The notes beneath the pieces are model-generated. The model was not told where the DNA came from. It ran no database searches and saw only the letters and a list, made by a program, of their open reading frames with translations. From assembly GCA_030442055.1 (NCBI GenBank), contig JAUJEB010000001.1, forward strand, positions 1,798,001-1,862,000: a stretch of DNA of 64,000 bases. The letters are read 5' to 3'. The stretch comes from Agaribacillus aureus. GTDB lineage: Bacteria; Bacteroidota; Bacteroidia; Cytophagales; Cyclobacteriaceae. Position numbers and translations under genes: made by a program. Positions 52,755 to 61,691 of the stretch are shown here, piece by piece. Positions within the stretch are counted from its first letter, which is position 1. Every line of letters begins with the position of its first letter.

Positions 52755-53762
52755 ATGACAACTGTCGAAGCATTAGAAAACAAATTATCAGAGCCATCGA
52801 CGCCATTGATTGAAGATCTCCGCAGACCGGAGGGCGATATTCTGGTACTCGGTGCAGGTGGCAAAATGGGGCCAAGCCTGGCTAAGCTGGCAAAAAGAGC
52901 TGTGGATGCCGGGGGTTCCCAAAAAAGAATCATCGGGGTTTCCAGGTTTTCAAATGAGGCGCTCAAATCGGAGCTGGAAGACTTTGGCGTAGAGGTTATA
53001 GCCGGTGATCTGATGGACGAGTCCTTTCTTGAAAAACTACCCGATGTAGAAAACATTATCTATATGGCCGGAAACAAATTTGGCACTACCGGACGCGAAC
53101 ATTTTACCTGGGCAATGAATGCCTACCTGCCTGGCAGGATAGCTAAAAAATACAAAAATTCAAGAATTGTGGTTTTCTCTACTGGAAATGTTTATCCCCT
53201 GACCAGGAGCGGAGCCACGGAAGAGGATCATGCCAATCCTATAGGAGAATACGCGCAGTCATGTTTGGGACGGGAACGCGTGTTTGAATATTTTTCTCAT
53301 AAATACCATACTCCCATGGCGATATATAGATTAAATTATGCCATAGATCTGCGGTATGGTGTATTGCTGGAAATTGCCAAATCGGTCTGGGAAGAAAATC
53401 CTATTGACCTGCAGATGGGTAATGTAAATGTAATCTGGCAGGGTGATGCCAACGAAATTGCCCTTCGATCTCTAAACCATTGCACCAGCCCTCCCAACAT
53501 TTTGAATGTGACGGGTCCTGAAATTCTTTCCATAAGAACCCTTGCCAAAGAATTTGGTAAGATCATGGGTAAAACACCTGTTTTTCTTAACGAACCCCAG
53601 CCCACAGCGCTGCTCAGCAAAACAGATAAAGCCAACCAATTATTTGGTCGTCCCCGTGTTACGGTCGAGGAAATGATTACATGGACCGCTGATTGGGTAA
53701 AAGCAGGTGGTAGCGAATTGGGTAAACCCACTCATTTTCAGGAAAGATCAGGTAAATTTTAG
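52755..53762 (+). CDS. Extended SDR / NAD-dependent epimerase-like protein with altered active site
   Basis: This is a 335-residue Rossmann-fold protein. The dinucleotide motif VLGAGGKMG is at about 31-39, after an N-terminal extension of about 28 residues. NIIYMAG and FSTGNVYP follow at about 100-148, then the usual Tyr in GEYAQSCLGRERVFEYF (Tyr166). The lysine of YxxxK is replaced by Cys170, so standard SDR proton relay is not possible as drawn. The C-terminal half (ILNVTGPEILSIRTLAKEFG; RVTVEEMITWTADWV) is epimerase-like. It starts 4 bases after the transporter stop and 9 bases before the aldolase gene. A dehydrogenase or dehydratase step on the transported substrate is likely but not shown. 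Confidence 0.8.
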   Translation: MTTVEALENKLSEPSTPLIEDLRRPEGDILVLGAGGKMGPSLAKLAKRAVDAGGSQKRIIGVSRFSNEALKSELEDFGVEVIAGDLMDESFLEKLPDVENIIYMAGNKFGTTGREHFTWAMNAYLPGRIAKKYKNSRIVVFSTGNVYPLTRSGATEEDHANPIGEYAQSCLGRERVFEYFSHKYHTPMAIYRLNYAIDLRYGVLLEIAKSVWEENPIDLQMGNVNVIWQGDANEIALRSLNHCTSPPNILNVTGPEILSIRTLAKEFGKIMGKTPVFLNEPQPTALLSKTDKANQLFGRPRVTVEEMITWTADWVKAGGSELGKPTHFQERSGKF

Positions 53763-53771
53763 CACAGTAAT

Positions 53772-54839
53772 ATGAAAACACTAGATCCTATTATTAAGGA
53801 GAAAATATTGGAAGGAATGGTGATCCCGGCCCATCCGCTTGTCTTAACCCGGGAAAGGCAGCTGGATGAAAAAAGGCAAAGAATCCTGACCAAATATTAT
53901 ATGGCCGCTGGCGCCGGTGGCATTGCAGTGGGTGTACATACTACACAATTTGAAATCAGAGATCCGGCATTTAACCTATATTCGAAAGTGCTGTCTTTGG
54001 CATCAGCTGAAGTTGAGAAAGCAAATTTAAACCGGCCTTTTGTAAGAGTTGCCGGTGTTAGCGGGCCTACCGAACAAGCCATAGCCGAAGCAAAAATAGC
54101 GTCCGGTTTAAATTATGATCTGGCATTAATCAGCGTCAACGGGTTGCAGCACTGGTCTGAAAGTGAACTGCTGAAGCGAGCCGAAAAAATTGCGGAAGAA
54201 ATACCGGTTTTTGGGTTTTATCTTCAGCCGGCGGTGGGTGGAAAATATTTAAGTTTTGATTTCTGGAGAAATTTCGCAGATATACCCAATGTTCATGCCA
54301 TTAAAATTGCCCCTTTCAACCGCTACCAGACACTGGATGTGGTGAGGGCCGTTTGCCACTCATCCAGATGCGATCAAATAGCACTTTATACAGGCAATGA
54401 TGATAACATAGTAATTGATTTACTCACCCGATATCAAATTAAAAGCAACGGCCATCACAAGGAAAAGTCTATCGTAGGTGGACTGCTGGGGCACTGGGCG
54501 GTTTGGACAAAGGAAGCGGTAGCACTGTTTGATCATATCCTGAAGGTACGCGACGGTTCAGAAAAAATAACCATGGCGCTATTGGAAAAGGCAAACCAAA
54601 TAACCGACGCCAATGCGGTATTTTTTGATGCTAAAAATAATTTCAAGGGATGTATTTCAGGTATCCATGAAGTTTTGCGACGCCAGGGTTTGATGGAGAA
54701 TGTCCTTTGCCTAAGCCCGGAAGAAAAACTCTCTCCCGGACAAAAGGAAGAAATAGACAGAATCTATGAGGATTATCCGGATTTAAATGACGACCACTTT
54801 GTCAAAGAACACCTTTCTCAATGGACGAATGACATTTGA
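53772..54839 (+). CDS. DapA/NanA-family (DHDPS-type) aldolase
   Basis: This 355-residue TIM-barrel protein belongs to the class I Schiff-base aldolase family that includes dihydrodipicolinate synthase, sialic acid lyase and 2-keto-3-deoxygluconate aldolase. The Schiff-base Lys178 is in VHAIKIAPF. The catalytic Tyr150 is in VFGFYLQPAVGG. The N-terminal GMVIPAHPLVLTRERQLDEK keeps the family start, but the usual G-T-T-G motif that binds the keto acid is not evident (GVHTTQ is at the matching place). The protein is longer than DapA by about 60 residues, with a charged C-terminal tail. In this operon a keto-deoxy sugar acid is the expected substrate type. Confidence 0.82.
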   Translation: MKTLDPIIKEKILEGMVIPAHPLVLTRERQLDEKRQRILTKYYMAAGAGGIAVGVHTTQFEIRDPAFNLYSKVLSLASAEVEKANLNRPFVRVAGVSGPTEQAIAEAKIASGLNYDLALISVNGLQHWSESELLKRAEKIAEEIPVFGFYLQPAVGGKYLSFDFWRNFADIPNVHAIKIAPFNRYQTLDVVRAVCHSSRCDQIALYTGNDDNIVIDLLTRYQIKSNGHHKEKSIVGGLLGHWAVWTKEAVALFDHILKVRDGSEKITMALLEKANQITDANAVFFDAKNNFKGCISGIHEVLRRQGLMENVLCLSPEEKLSPGQKEEIDRIYEDYPDLNDDHFVKEHLSQWTNDI

Positions 54840-54872
54840 GAAAACTAGCGGATTATAAACCTCTGCTCAGGA

Positions 54873-57800
54873 TCATTCCACAAGTTGGCGCTCATTGACC
54901 TCGCCATTGTACGCCATCATTTTAATGGAGACCGCGTCATCCCCAACGTAGGCAAACCTGCCGGATTGGGACAGGTAGGTGTTACCATAATAAAACTCGA
55001 ATATTTTTTCACTTCCATCGCGATAGGTTACTTCTGCCCTGTACTCTCCTGCCCCGGGGATAATCCGTTGGCCAGCCAATAAAGTTTGAAATGAAAGCAG
55101 GGTATCAGCATTGCGTCCCACCAAAACCAGGGTTTTCCCATTTGCCTGGTGAAGATCCACCATGCCTTTGGTATCGCCATCAGCATAAAACCCGCTTTCA
55201 GAGGTTGGTACCGGCAAAAATTCGCCCTGACCATCTCCCTTTAGTAAAAGACCTAACAAAGCGTCATAGCGGCCGGTATTAACTTCAGGGCTATAGGAGT
55301 TGCCGGTCAATAATATATCCATATGACCATCCCCATTGTAATCTCTGGTCAACAGGCCGAATACAGGGGCCAGCTGTGCTTCCAAAGGCAACGCTTTTAT
55401 TTTAAATTTACCCTTTCCCAGGTTTTCAATATAGCTACTTTGAGCATAGCAGCTTTTTGCTATATAAGCACCTTTTAATTGTTCGTCCGGGAAAATATCC
55501 TCAGGCAAGGCTTTTGCAAAATCGCCGTATTTCGGGAATTTTTTCCGCAGATGTACCAACTGGTCAACAAGCATATCACGGCCATGCATTGTTCGATTTT
55601 CACCTTGAATATAGTAAAACGGTACAGGATCGATCGCGCCATTTTGATCGAGGTCTTTGGCAATGATAGTCATGGGTTGATCAAAAGAAACTTTTAGACG
55701 CGTGTTCAGCCCGAGGTTCCCGGCCACATAATCGATATCTCCGTCATTGTCAAAATCAGCACCGGTAAGGCTGTTCCACCATCCGCTGTATGCCTGTAAT
55801 CCCGAACTTTCTGTGATGTTAATTAACTGTCCTTTTTCATTTTTAAATGCCATAATGGGCATCCACTCTCCTGTTATCAGGAGATCTATCCAGCCATCAT
55901 TGTCAAAATCTGTCCACAAGGCTCCGGTCACCAGCCCCGCATTTTGTAATTCCGCGGAGGCCTGGGCTGTGACATCCGTAAACCTGGCATTTTTGCCTTG
56001 CATATCGTTGCGAAGAAGATAGCTGTGCGGTGGAAGCGGGAAATTTTCAATCCCTATCCTCCCTCCCACAAATAAATCCAGGTCACCGTCTCTGTCATAG
56101 TCCGCTGCGGTTACCTGGGAACCACAGGTTGCCAGCTGTGGCAGGGCATTTTTGTCTAATTCAAAATTGCCGGTTCCGTCGTTAATATATAATCTGTCTT
56201 TATAATAAGGGTGGTTAGGAGGCAAGCCGGTACCTCCGCTAACCAAATAAAGGTCAGCATCGCCATCACTGTCTGCATCAAAAAATAAGGCCCCCATGTC
56301 CTCATACTCTTTTATCGACTCTATGATCCTTGAAGTAAAATTCCCTTTTTTGTCTTGTAAAAAAAGCCTGCCACTATGCTTATTGGTGCCTCCTATGTAA
56401 AAATCGTCCAACCCATCGCCATTGACATCGCCCACAGCTATACCAGGTCCTTCTTTTGAATATTGGTGAGGTAGCAGCGGTTGAATATTAAAATCTGAAA
56501 ATTCCCACTCCTCGTGACTATAATCCAGGTTATATTGTCCGGAAACATCATTAAATAATTTCCTGGCCGTATCAGTGCTTATGGGTAGGGTAGTAACCGC
56601 CGCAGCGTCCGGATATTTTATTGTCAACAGTTGATTGGCGGAAATGTTATAAATTGATTGGCCGTTGCCATCCGGCCATGCGATGACCAGACTATCCACC
56701 TCATCGACCTGGCCCAGCCCTACATGTAGCACATCATCCACGGATGACCGGTATCCACGGAATGTGTGCTGCTCAAGGAACCATTTTCTGCCTTGACTAT
56801 ATACTTCTATTTGCGCTCCAATACCTTGCCGGTTAAAGGCTGTGCCTTGCAGTTTTATTTTGAGATAGTTGGCGGTATTTTTCTTATCGCGGCCTATCGA
56901 AAGATTTTCATAAATACCGGCCGGGTCCGATAAGTTATTGGTAACCAAATCAAGATCCCCATCGCCGTCCAAATCTACGTAGGCTGCTCCATTGGAATAT
57001 GTTTCATGTCCGAATCCCCAATCCTTTGTTTTATCATCAAAGCGCATATTTCCATCATTGCGGAATATGAAATTGTGTTTTTTAATTCCTTCCAGCTCCT
57101 TTAAAAACTGATAAATTCTGACCTCGTGTTCTTCCTTGGTCTTTGAAGGGTTTTCCATCACGTTGCGGCGGTAGGAGGCAAAATCCTTGTTGGTGAGATC
57201 CTTTTGTATACCATTTGTAATAAAAATATCTCTGAAGCCGTCATTATCAAAATCCGCCGCGAGGGCGCTCCAGCTCCAATCGGTTTGGTGTATCCCTGAC
57301 AATTGCCCTATTTCGCTAAAAATATATCCTTTACCAGGAATATAACCCCTGTTGATTTGAAACATATTTCTCATGTACTGGGCGGCGTGGCCATGGGCAA
57401 TTTCCGCCTTAAACCGGTCATAGCGGCGGTCGGCACCAACCATCATTTGCTTTCGATAATGATCATCGGGGGCCATGTCCAGGGCGATAATATCTTGCAG
57501 CCCATCGTTGTTCATGTCTGCAATATCCGTCCCCATGGTGTTAAAGCTCTGATGCTTCAGGTATTGGTCGATCCGGTCAGTAAACGTTCCATCTCCATTA
57601 TTAATGTATAGAATATCACCAGTAAGATAGTCATTGCCGACATATATGTCGGGCAGGCCGTCCCTGTTAATGTCTGAAATGGCGAGGCCAAGTCCAAATC
57701 CCTCCACCAAAATTCCAGCCTGGCGGGAAATGTCCGTAAATCTTTGGCTTCCTACACCTTCCTGACGGTAAAGTCTGTCGGTGGTGAGAGAGGATCCGTC

Positions 57801-58556
57801 GGTTTTTCTTTTTCTGATGGTGTTCTTACCAGATACTTTCATTTCGGTTGCCAGGAGGTACATATCCAGGTCACCGTCGCGGTCATAGTCAAAAAAGGCA
57901 GCTCCCATGGCATTAAGCGTATCATCCAGCCCGTACTCCGCCGCCTTTTCGGTGAAGGTGGGAATGTTATCCTCTTTCCGCCCTTCGAGACCGTTGTTTA
58001 TATAAAGCTTGTTGGCCCTTCCGGAAGCCGGATGATACCCGCCCATTGATATATAGATATCTAAAAAGCCATCCCCGCTGACATCGGCCACCGTGACGCC
58101 GGTTGCCCACATTCCTTTGGTATCAATGCCTGATTGGTCCGTGATATCTTTGAACGTAAAATCTCCTTGATTTAAATACAAAGCGCCAGGTGTCATATTT
58201 CCACCAAAAAACAGGTCTGCCCAACCATCACCATTAAAATCACCAACGCCAACACCACCACCATTATAGAAATATTCGTACTTCAGTATGTTCAGGGTAT
58301 CACTTTCATACACCTGGTTGGAGAAGAATATGCCTGTGTGCTCAGGCATTTTTTTTTCGAAAAGAAAGTCATGGGTCAACTCTGAAGTCTCAGAAACCGG
58401 CTTACAGGCTACTGCAATAACAAAAAGCGTAAAGAGAAAATTAAAATACAAAACACCATGTCGTGGTGTGTTGATGGTGGAGGGATAACATACTATCTCT
58501 TCATCGTTACATCTGGTTGCACTGCGCTTTCCGGTATCGTAGCACTTCCTTGTCAT
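54873..58556 (-). CDS. Giant FG-GAP/VCBS-repeat lipoprotein (ASPIC/UnbV type)
   Basis: This 1227-residue exported protein is built of FG-GAP/VCBS beta-propeller repeats with the calcium-binding pattern D-x-(N/D)-x-D-G (GVGDFNGDGWADLFFGGN; FDYDRDGDLDMYL; DVNGDGLDDFYIGG). There are two propellers, at about 75-520 and 695-1110. An ASPIC/UnbV module lies between (GIGAQIEVYSQGRKWF; LHVGLGQVDEVDSLVIAWPD). The lipobox is VIAVACKP (Cys51), preceded by an unusually long 33-residue N-terminal extension. I keep this start because its ATG overlaps the stop of the upstream beta-lactamase-like gene by ATGA, a coupled pair. Proteins of this type are linked to surface glycan or adhesion functions; the exact role is unknown. 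Confidence 0.88.
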   Translation of the reverse strand: MTRKCYDTGKRSATRCNDEEIVCYPSTINTPRHGVLYFNFLFTLFVIAVACKPVSETSELTHDFLFEKKMPEHTGIFFSNQVYESDTLNILKYEYFYNGGGVGVGDFNGDGWADLFFGGNMTPGALYLNQGDFTFKDITDQSGIDTKGMWATGVTVADVSGDGFLDIYISMGGYHPASGRANKLYINNGLEGRKEDNIPTFTEKAAEYGLDDTLNAMGAAFFDYDRDGDLDMYLLATEMKVSGKNTIRKRKTDGSSLTTDRLYRQEGVGSQRFTDISRQAGILVEGFGLGLAISDINRDGLPDIYVGNDYLTGDILYINNGDGTFTDRIDQYLKHQSFNTMGTDIADMNNDGLQDIIALDMAPDDHYRKQMMVGADRRYDRFKAEIAHGHAAQYMRNMFQINRGYIPGKGYIFSEIGQLSGIHQTDWSWSALAADFDNDGFRDIFITNGIQKDLTNKDFASYRRNVMENPSKTKEEHEVRIYQFLKELEGIKKHNFIFRNDGNMRFDDKTKDWGFGHETYSNGAAYVDLDGDGDLDLVTNNLSDPAGIYENLSIGRDKKNTANYLKIKLQGTAFNRQGIGAQIEVYSQGRKWFLEQHTFRGYRSSVDDVLHVGLGQVDEVDSLVIAWPDGNGQSIYNISANQLLTIKYPDAAAVTTLPISTDTARKLFNDVSGQYNLDYSHEEWEFSDFNIQPLLPHQYSKEGPGIAVGDVNGDGLDDFYIGGTNKHSGRLFLQDKKGNFTSRIIESIKEYEDMGALFFDADSDGDADLYLVSGGTGLPPNHPYYKDRLYINDGTGNFELDKNALPQLATCGSQVTAADYDRDGDLDLFVGGRIGIENFPLPPHSYLLRNDMQGKNARFTDVTAQASAELQNAGLVTGALWTDFDNDGWIDLLITGEWMPIMAFKNEKGQLINITESSGLQAYSGWWNSLTGADFDNDGDIDYVAGNLGLNTRLKVSFDQPMTIIAKDLDQNGAIDPVPFYYIQGENRTMHGRDMLVDQLVHLRKKFPKYGDFAKALPEDIFPDEQLKGAYIAKSCYAQSSYIENLGKGKFKIKALPLEAQLAPVFGLLTRDYNGDGHMDILLTGNSYSPEVNTGRYDALLGLLLKGDGQGEFLPVPTSESGFYADGDTKGMVDLHQANGKTLVLVGRNADTLLSFQTLLAGQRIIPGAGEYRAEVTYRDGSEKIFEFYYGNTYLSQSGRFAYVGDDAVSIKMMAYNGEVNERQLVE

Positions 58557-59923
58557 TCTACCAAAGCCTGATAAGTCAATACCTCAAATTTATCATGTAA
58601 TTCTCCATGTTGGGTAGGATAAACCTGGGTCATGGATATTGCCAGCAGATCCTCTTTAGGATCAAACCAGTACAGTGTATTGTAGGTACCTCCCCAACCC
58701 AGTCTACCGACAGAACCCGGTTTTTCAGTACTACCACTTTCGGTAGCAACTGAAAACCCCAATCCAAAGCGGTTTTTACCAATAACCCTTTCTCCAAGCG
58801 TCCCCAAAGGCACATTGCCGATCTGGTTTTTACACATTAGCGCTACCGTTTTTGGGCTCAGAATTCGGTGCCCGTTGTAAGTTCCTTTGTTCAAAAGCAT
58901 TTGCAAAAAAATGGCATAGTCCATGGCGGTTCCGGACATCCCTCCGCCTCCGGCAAAATATGTTCTGGCCCCCACCAGGGGATAATCGGTTTTACTGAAT
59001 TGCCCCCCCTTATTTGCCAATGCTTCCAGTTTACCCTTTTCCCATTCACCGTAAACTTTCACCAACCTGTCTGCTTTATGGTCGGGAATATAAAAATAGG
59101 TATCTTTTATCCCCAGGGGCTTAAAAAGTCTATTATCCAGGAATTCTGCCAGATTCATCCCCGACACAGTTTCTATAAAATATCCTAGTAAATCGGTATT
59201 AAAACCGTAAGTAAATTCTTCTCCTGGATGATGCTTTAAGGGAAGCCCTCCCATGGCTTTCATAGTTTTTTCAATGGTAATCGGGGCTTCAACTCCCCTG
59301 ACAGGAATACCTGCTTTATCATATATTGCCTTAAATCTTTTGTCATAAAATCCATAAGCGATCCCGGAGGTATGGGTAAGTAGGTCCCTGATGGTAATTT
59401 CCCTTTTAGCAGGCTGGGTGGTGTAGCTTGTGTCAACCGGGTTAAAAGAAACCAGCACCCGGGGGGTTTTATATTCGGGAATAAAATCCGAAATAGGATC
59501 ATCCAGCAGGAAATGCCCCTCCTCGTAAAGTATCATGACGCCCACACTTATAAATGCTTTGGTCATGGAAGCAAGTCTGAATAAATCGTCTTTTTTTTGC
59601 CGCTTTTGCCCTTCAATATCAGACCATCCCATGTTTTTATAGTAGACAATCTTTCCATGCCTGGCGATAATATTGACCGCTCCTGGCAGCCAGCCCTGGT
59701 CAATGGCTTTTTGAAAAAATGTATCAATACGCTGTAAGCGCGTTGAGGACATACCTGCCTCCTCGGGTTTAGCTGGTTCCAGCGCTGAGGAATAATGAGC
59801 AGTGGCATTATTGACATCGCCTGACCTGGCCTGCGTACAGGATTCTAATAAAAAAACTGTCATCAACAAACCGATGATCTGTTGACAATATGCACCGAAC
59901 GAAAGTCTGTTAAAATTACACAT
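58553..59923 (-). CDS. Beta-lactamase-fold serine hydrolase lipoprotein (family VIII esterase-like)
   Basis: This 456-residue exported lipoprotein has lipobox LLESC (Cys29). It has the serine-hydrolase motif S-M-T-K (Ser119, Lys122) in FRLASMTKAFISVGVM, the Tyr of FTYGFNTDLLGYFIE and WGG in GRLGWGGTYNTLYWFDP in place of KTG. That replacement is characteristic of family VIII esterases and related acyl hydrolases rather than of antibiotic-degrading class C enzymes, so drug resistance should not be assumed. It is translated just before the giant VCBS lipoprotein, with a 4-base stop/start overlap, so the two are likely partners on the cell surface. Confidence 0.9.
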   Translation of the reverse strand: MCNFNRLSFGAYCQQIIGLLMTVFLLESCTQARSGDVNNATAHYSSALEPAKPEEAGMSSTRLQRIDTFFQKAIDQGWLPGAVNIIARHGKIVYYKNMGWSDIEGQKRQKKDDLFRLASMTKAFISVGVMILYEEGHFLLDDPISDFIPEYKTPRVLVSFNPVDTSYTTQPAKREITIRDLLTHTSGIAYGFYDKRFKAIYDKAGIPVRGVEAPITIEKTMKAMGGLPLKHHPGEEFTYGFNTDLLGYFIETVSGMNLAEFLDNRLFKPLGIKDTYFYIPDHKADRLVKVYGEWEKGKLEALANKGGQFSKTDYPLVGARTYFAGGGGMSGTAMDYAIFLQMLLNKGTYNGHRILSPKTVALMCKNQIGNVPLGTLGERVIGKNRFGLGFSVATESGSTEKPGSVGRLGWGGTYNTLYWFDPKEDLLAISMTQVYPTQHGELHDKFEVLTYQALVE

Positions 59924-59987
59924 CGGTTATATATTAAAGTTAGCGTTCATTGCCGGCTACGGCATTTTTCCAATTATTCTCGAAAGT

Positions 59988-60018
59988 AAAAAAGTGCCAA
60001 TCCTTTCGAATTGACACT
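59988..60018 (-). terminator. Intrinsic terminator of the third susCD operon
   Basis: On the minus strand AGTG-T-CAAT, loop TCGAAAGG, ATTG-G-CACT folds into an 8-bp stem with one mismatch, followed immediately by a run of six U. It lies 182 bases after the susD stop and 65 bases before the beta-lactamase-like gene starts, so it separates the two transcripts. Confidence 0.6.
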
Positions 60019-60199
60019 AGTTGCACTTTATCTAATTTAATTAGTTTCGAATCAAGCGCAAGCGATCTGGCAATACCACATATTTCTTGGTGTACGTCCG
60101 GTTAGTCAATAAACATTGGCGCCAATGGCTACCGGGAGGATCTCTTCTTACACTTTGATCTATGATTGACTGACTGATCATTTAGCCGTTGATTTAATG

Positions 60200-61672
60200 C
60201 TAATTAGAGGGGAAAAACCCAAATCCCAAGTCGTCGTAATTTCCCGGATTTTGCTTAATTCTTCCCTCGGTTTCTTCTATCTCTGTTAAAGGGATAGGGT
60301 ATAGATAGTCCCCTTCGTCAAAATCAGGGTTATTTGGATTTGCCTCCGGAAGCATGCGGTGCCTCAGGATATCATAAATCCTCACGTGTTCAAAGCAAAG
60401 CTCAAAGAATCTTTCATTTAAAATTTCCTCTTCGAATTCCTCCTTGGTAATACTTCCAAGGGTGAGCAATGGCGCTTCTGCGTTAGGCACATACCCATTT
60501 GCCCGGTCTCTCACCTGGTTGAGCGCATCAATAGCCTCTTGCTGAGGGCCACTTAAAGCATTGTCGGCTTCAGCATAAGTCAGTAAAATTTCAGGATATC
60601 TGAGCAGTGGTGTATTGGCGGAAGAGGTAAGGGTGGAATATTCCTCCATAGGGATATATGGGGGAACATATTTCCTGTTATACCAGCGTCCGTCGCTAAA
60701 TTCCGTGAAAGTGCCATCTTCTTCCGGGGTTCCTACCAATAAATAAGCGTATCTCCTTGGTTGGTCGGGGTATTTGTTCTGGAGCAAGGTGTCAACATTA
60801 AAGGAGCCCCAACCATCCAGGTATTCCCCGGGCATCCATATTTGCGGATCGGTACTTACAGAAGGGAACTGGCCGGTTCTTTGAACAGAAAATAAAAATT
60901 CCGATGCGTGTTTATTCTCTTTGAGAAATACCTCTTCCACGTTTTGTATCAACTGGTGTTGGCCGCTGTTGATCACTTCTCTTGCCAAATCACGTGCCTT
61001 CGTATATCTTTCATTACTATTAGTTAAAGTAGCCCAATTAAGATAGATGGTTGCCAATAATCCCTTGGCAGTCATTTCTGTAGGTCTTGCTCCGGACCCT
61101 TCGGGCCAGGAGGCCGGTAAGAGAGGGGCCGCCTTCTCCAGGTCAGATACTACCAAAGCCAAAACTTCGTCTCTCGGGGCACGTTCCAGGGTTTGCAATT
61201 CTTCGGTGGTAAGGTCCTCGGTAGCAAGTGGAACTCCTCCCCAAAATCTTGTTAAAGAATAATACTGAAATCCTCTTAGAAACCGAACCTGACCTTCAAA
61301 TGAATCTTTATCTGCTTGTGTCAGGTTTACATTATCCAACGCTCTTAAAACATTATTCATACTGTTAATGCCCCGGTAGTAATCGGCCCAAAGTCTGTCA
61401 AGGCTCTGCTGCAGGTTTTCCAGTTGCAGACTGCCCCCTATGGTCAGATCGTCAGCATGTCGGGTCCAGGCATACAGATTCCAACTATAATCCTGCCAAT
61501 ACCCCGCCATAAAGCCCCAGGCTGAAGCCATTGCTGCATTAATCTGTGCTTCTGTCTGATAAAAACCCTGCGGATCCACGAAATCAACCGGATCCTCGTC
61601 CAAAGTGGCACAACTGTTTAAAATAATTGTGCCGGCGGCTATGGCTATTAGAATATTTTTAAACTTTTTCAT
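60200..61672 (-). CDS. SusD/RagB-family outer-membrane lipoprotein
   Basis: This is a 490-residue SusD homologue. The lipobox is IILNSC (Cys21), then ATLDEDPVDFVDPQGFYQTE. Typical segments are QVRFLRGFQYYSLTRFWGGV, LRYPEILLTYAEADNALSG, LNQVRDRANGY, ERFFELCFEHVRIYDILRHR and the terminal LYPIPLTEIEETEGRIKQNP. It is shorter than the two other SusD proteins here by 70-90 residues. It starts 19 bases after the susC stop. The glycan is unknown. Confidence 0.95.
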   Translation of the reverse strand: MKKFKNILIAIAAGTIILNSCATLDEDPVDFVDPQGFYQTEAQINAAMASAWGFMAGYWQDYSWNLYAWTRHADDLTIGGSLQLENLQQSLDRLWADYYRGINSMNNVLRALDNVNLTQADKDSFEGQVRFLRGFQYYSLTRFWGGVPLATEDLTTEELQTLERAPRDEVLALVVSDLEKAAPLLPASWPEGSGARPTEMTAKGLLATIYLNWATLTNSNERYTKARDLAREVINSGQHQLIQNVEEVFLKENKHASEFLFSVQRTGQFPSVSTDPQIWMPGEYLDGWGSFNVDTLLQNKYPDQPRRYAYLLVGTPEEDGTFTEFSDGRWYNRKYVPPYIPMEEYSTLTSSANTPLLRYPEILLTYAEADNALSGPQQEAIDALNQVRDRANGYVPNAEAPLLTLGSITKEEFEEEILNERFFELCFEHVRIYDILRHRMLPEANPNNPDFDEGDYLYPIPLTEIEETEGRIKQNPGNYDDLGFGFFPSN

Positions 61673-61691
61673 ATTGTGTGCTATTTAAAGA

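Noticed and set aside
58553-59923. Antibiotic-resistance beta-lactamase
   Set aside because: KTG is replaced by WGG and the protein is a lipoprotein coupled to a surface protein; family VIII esterase-like activity fits better.
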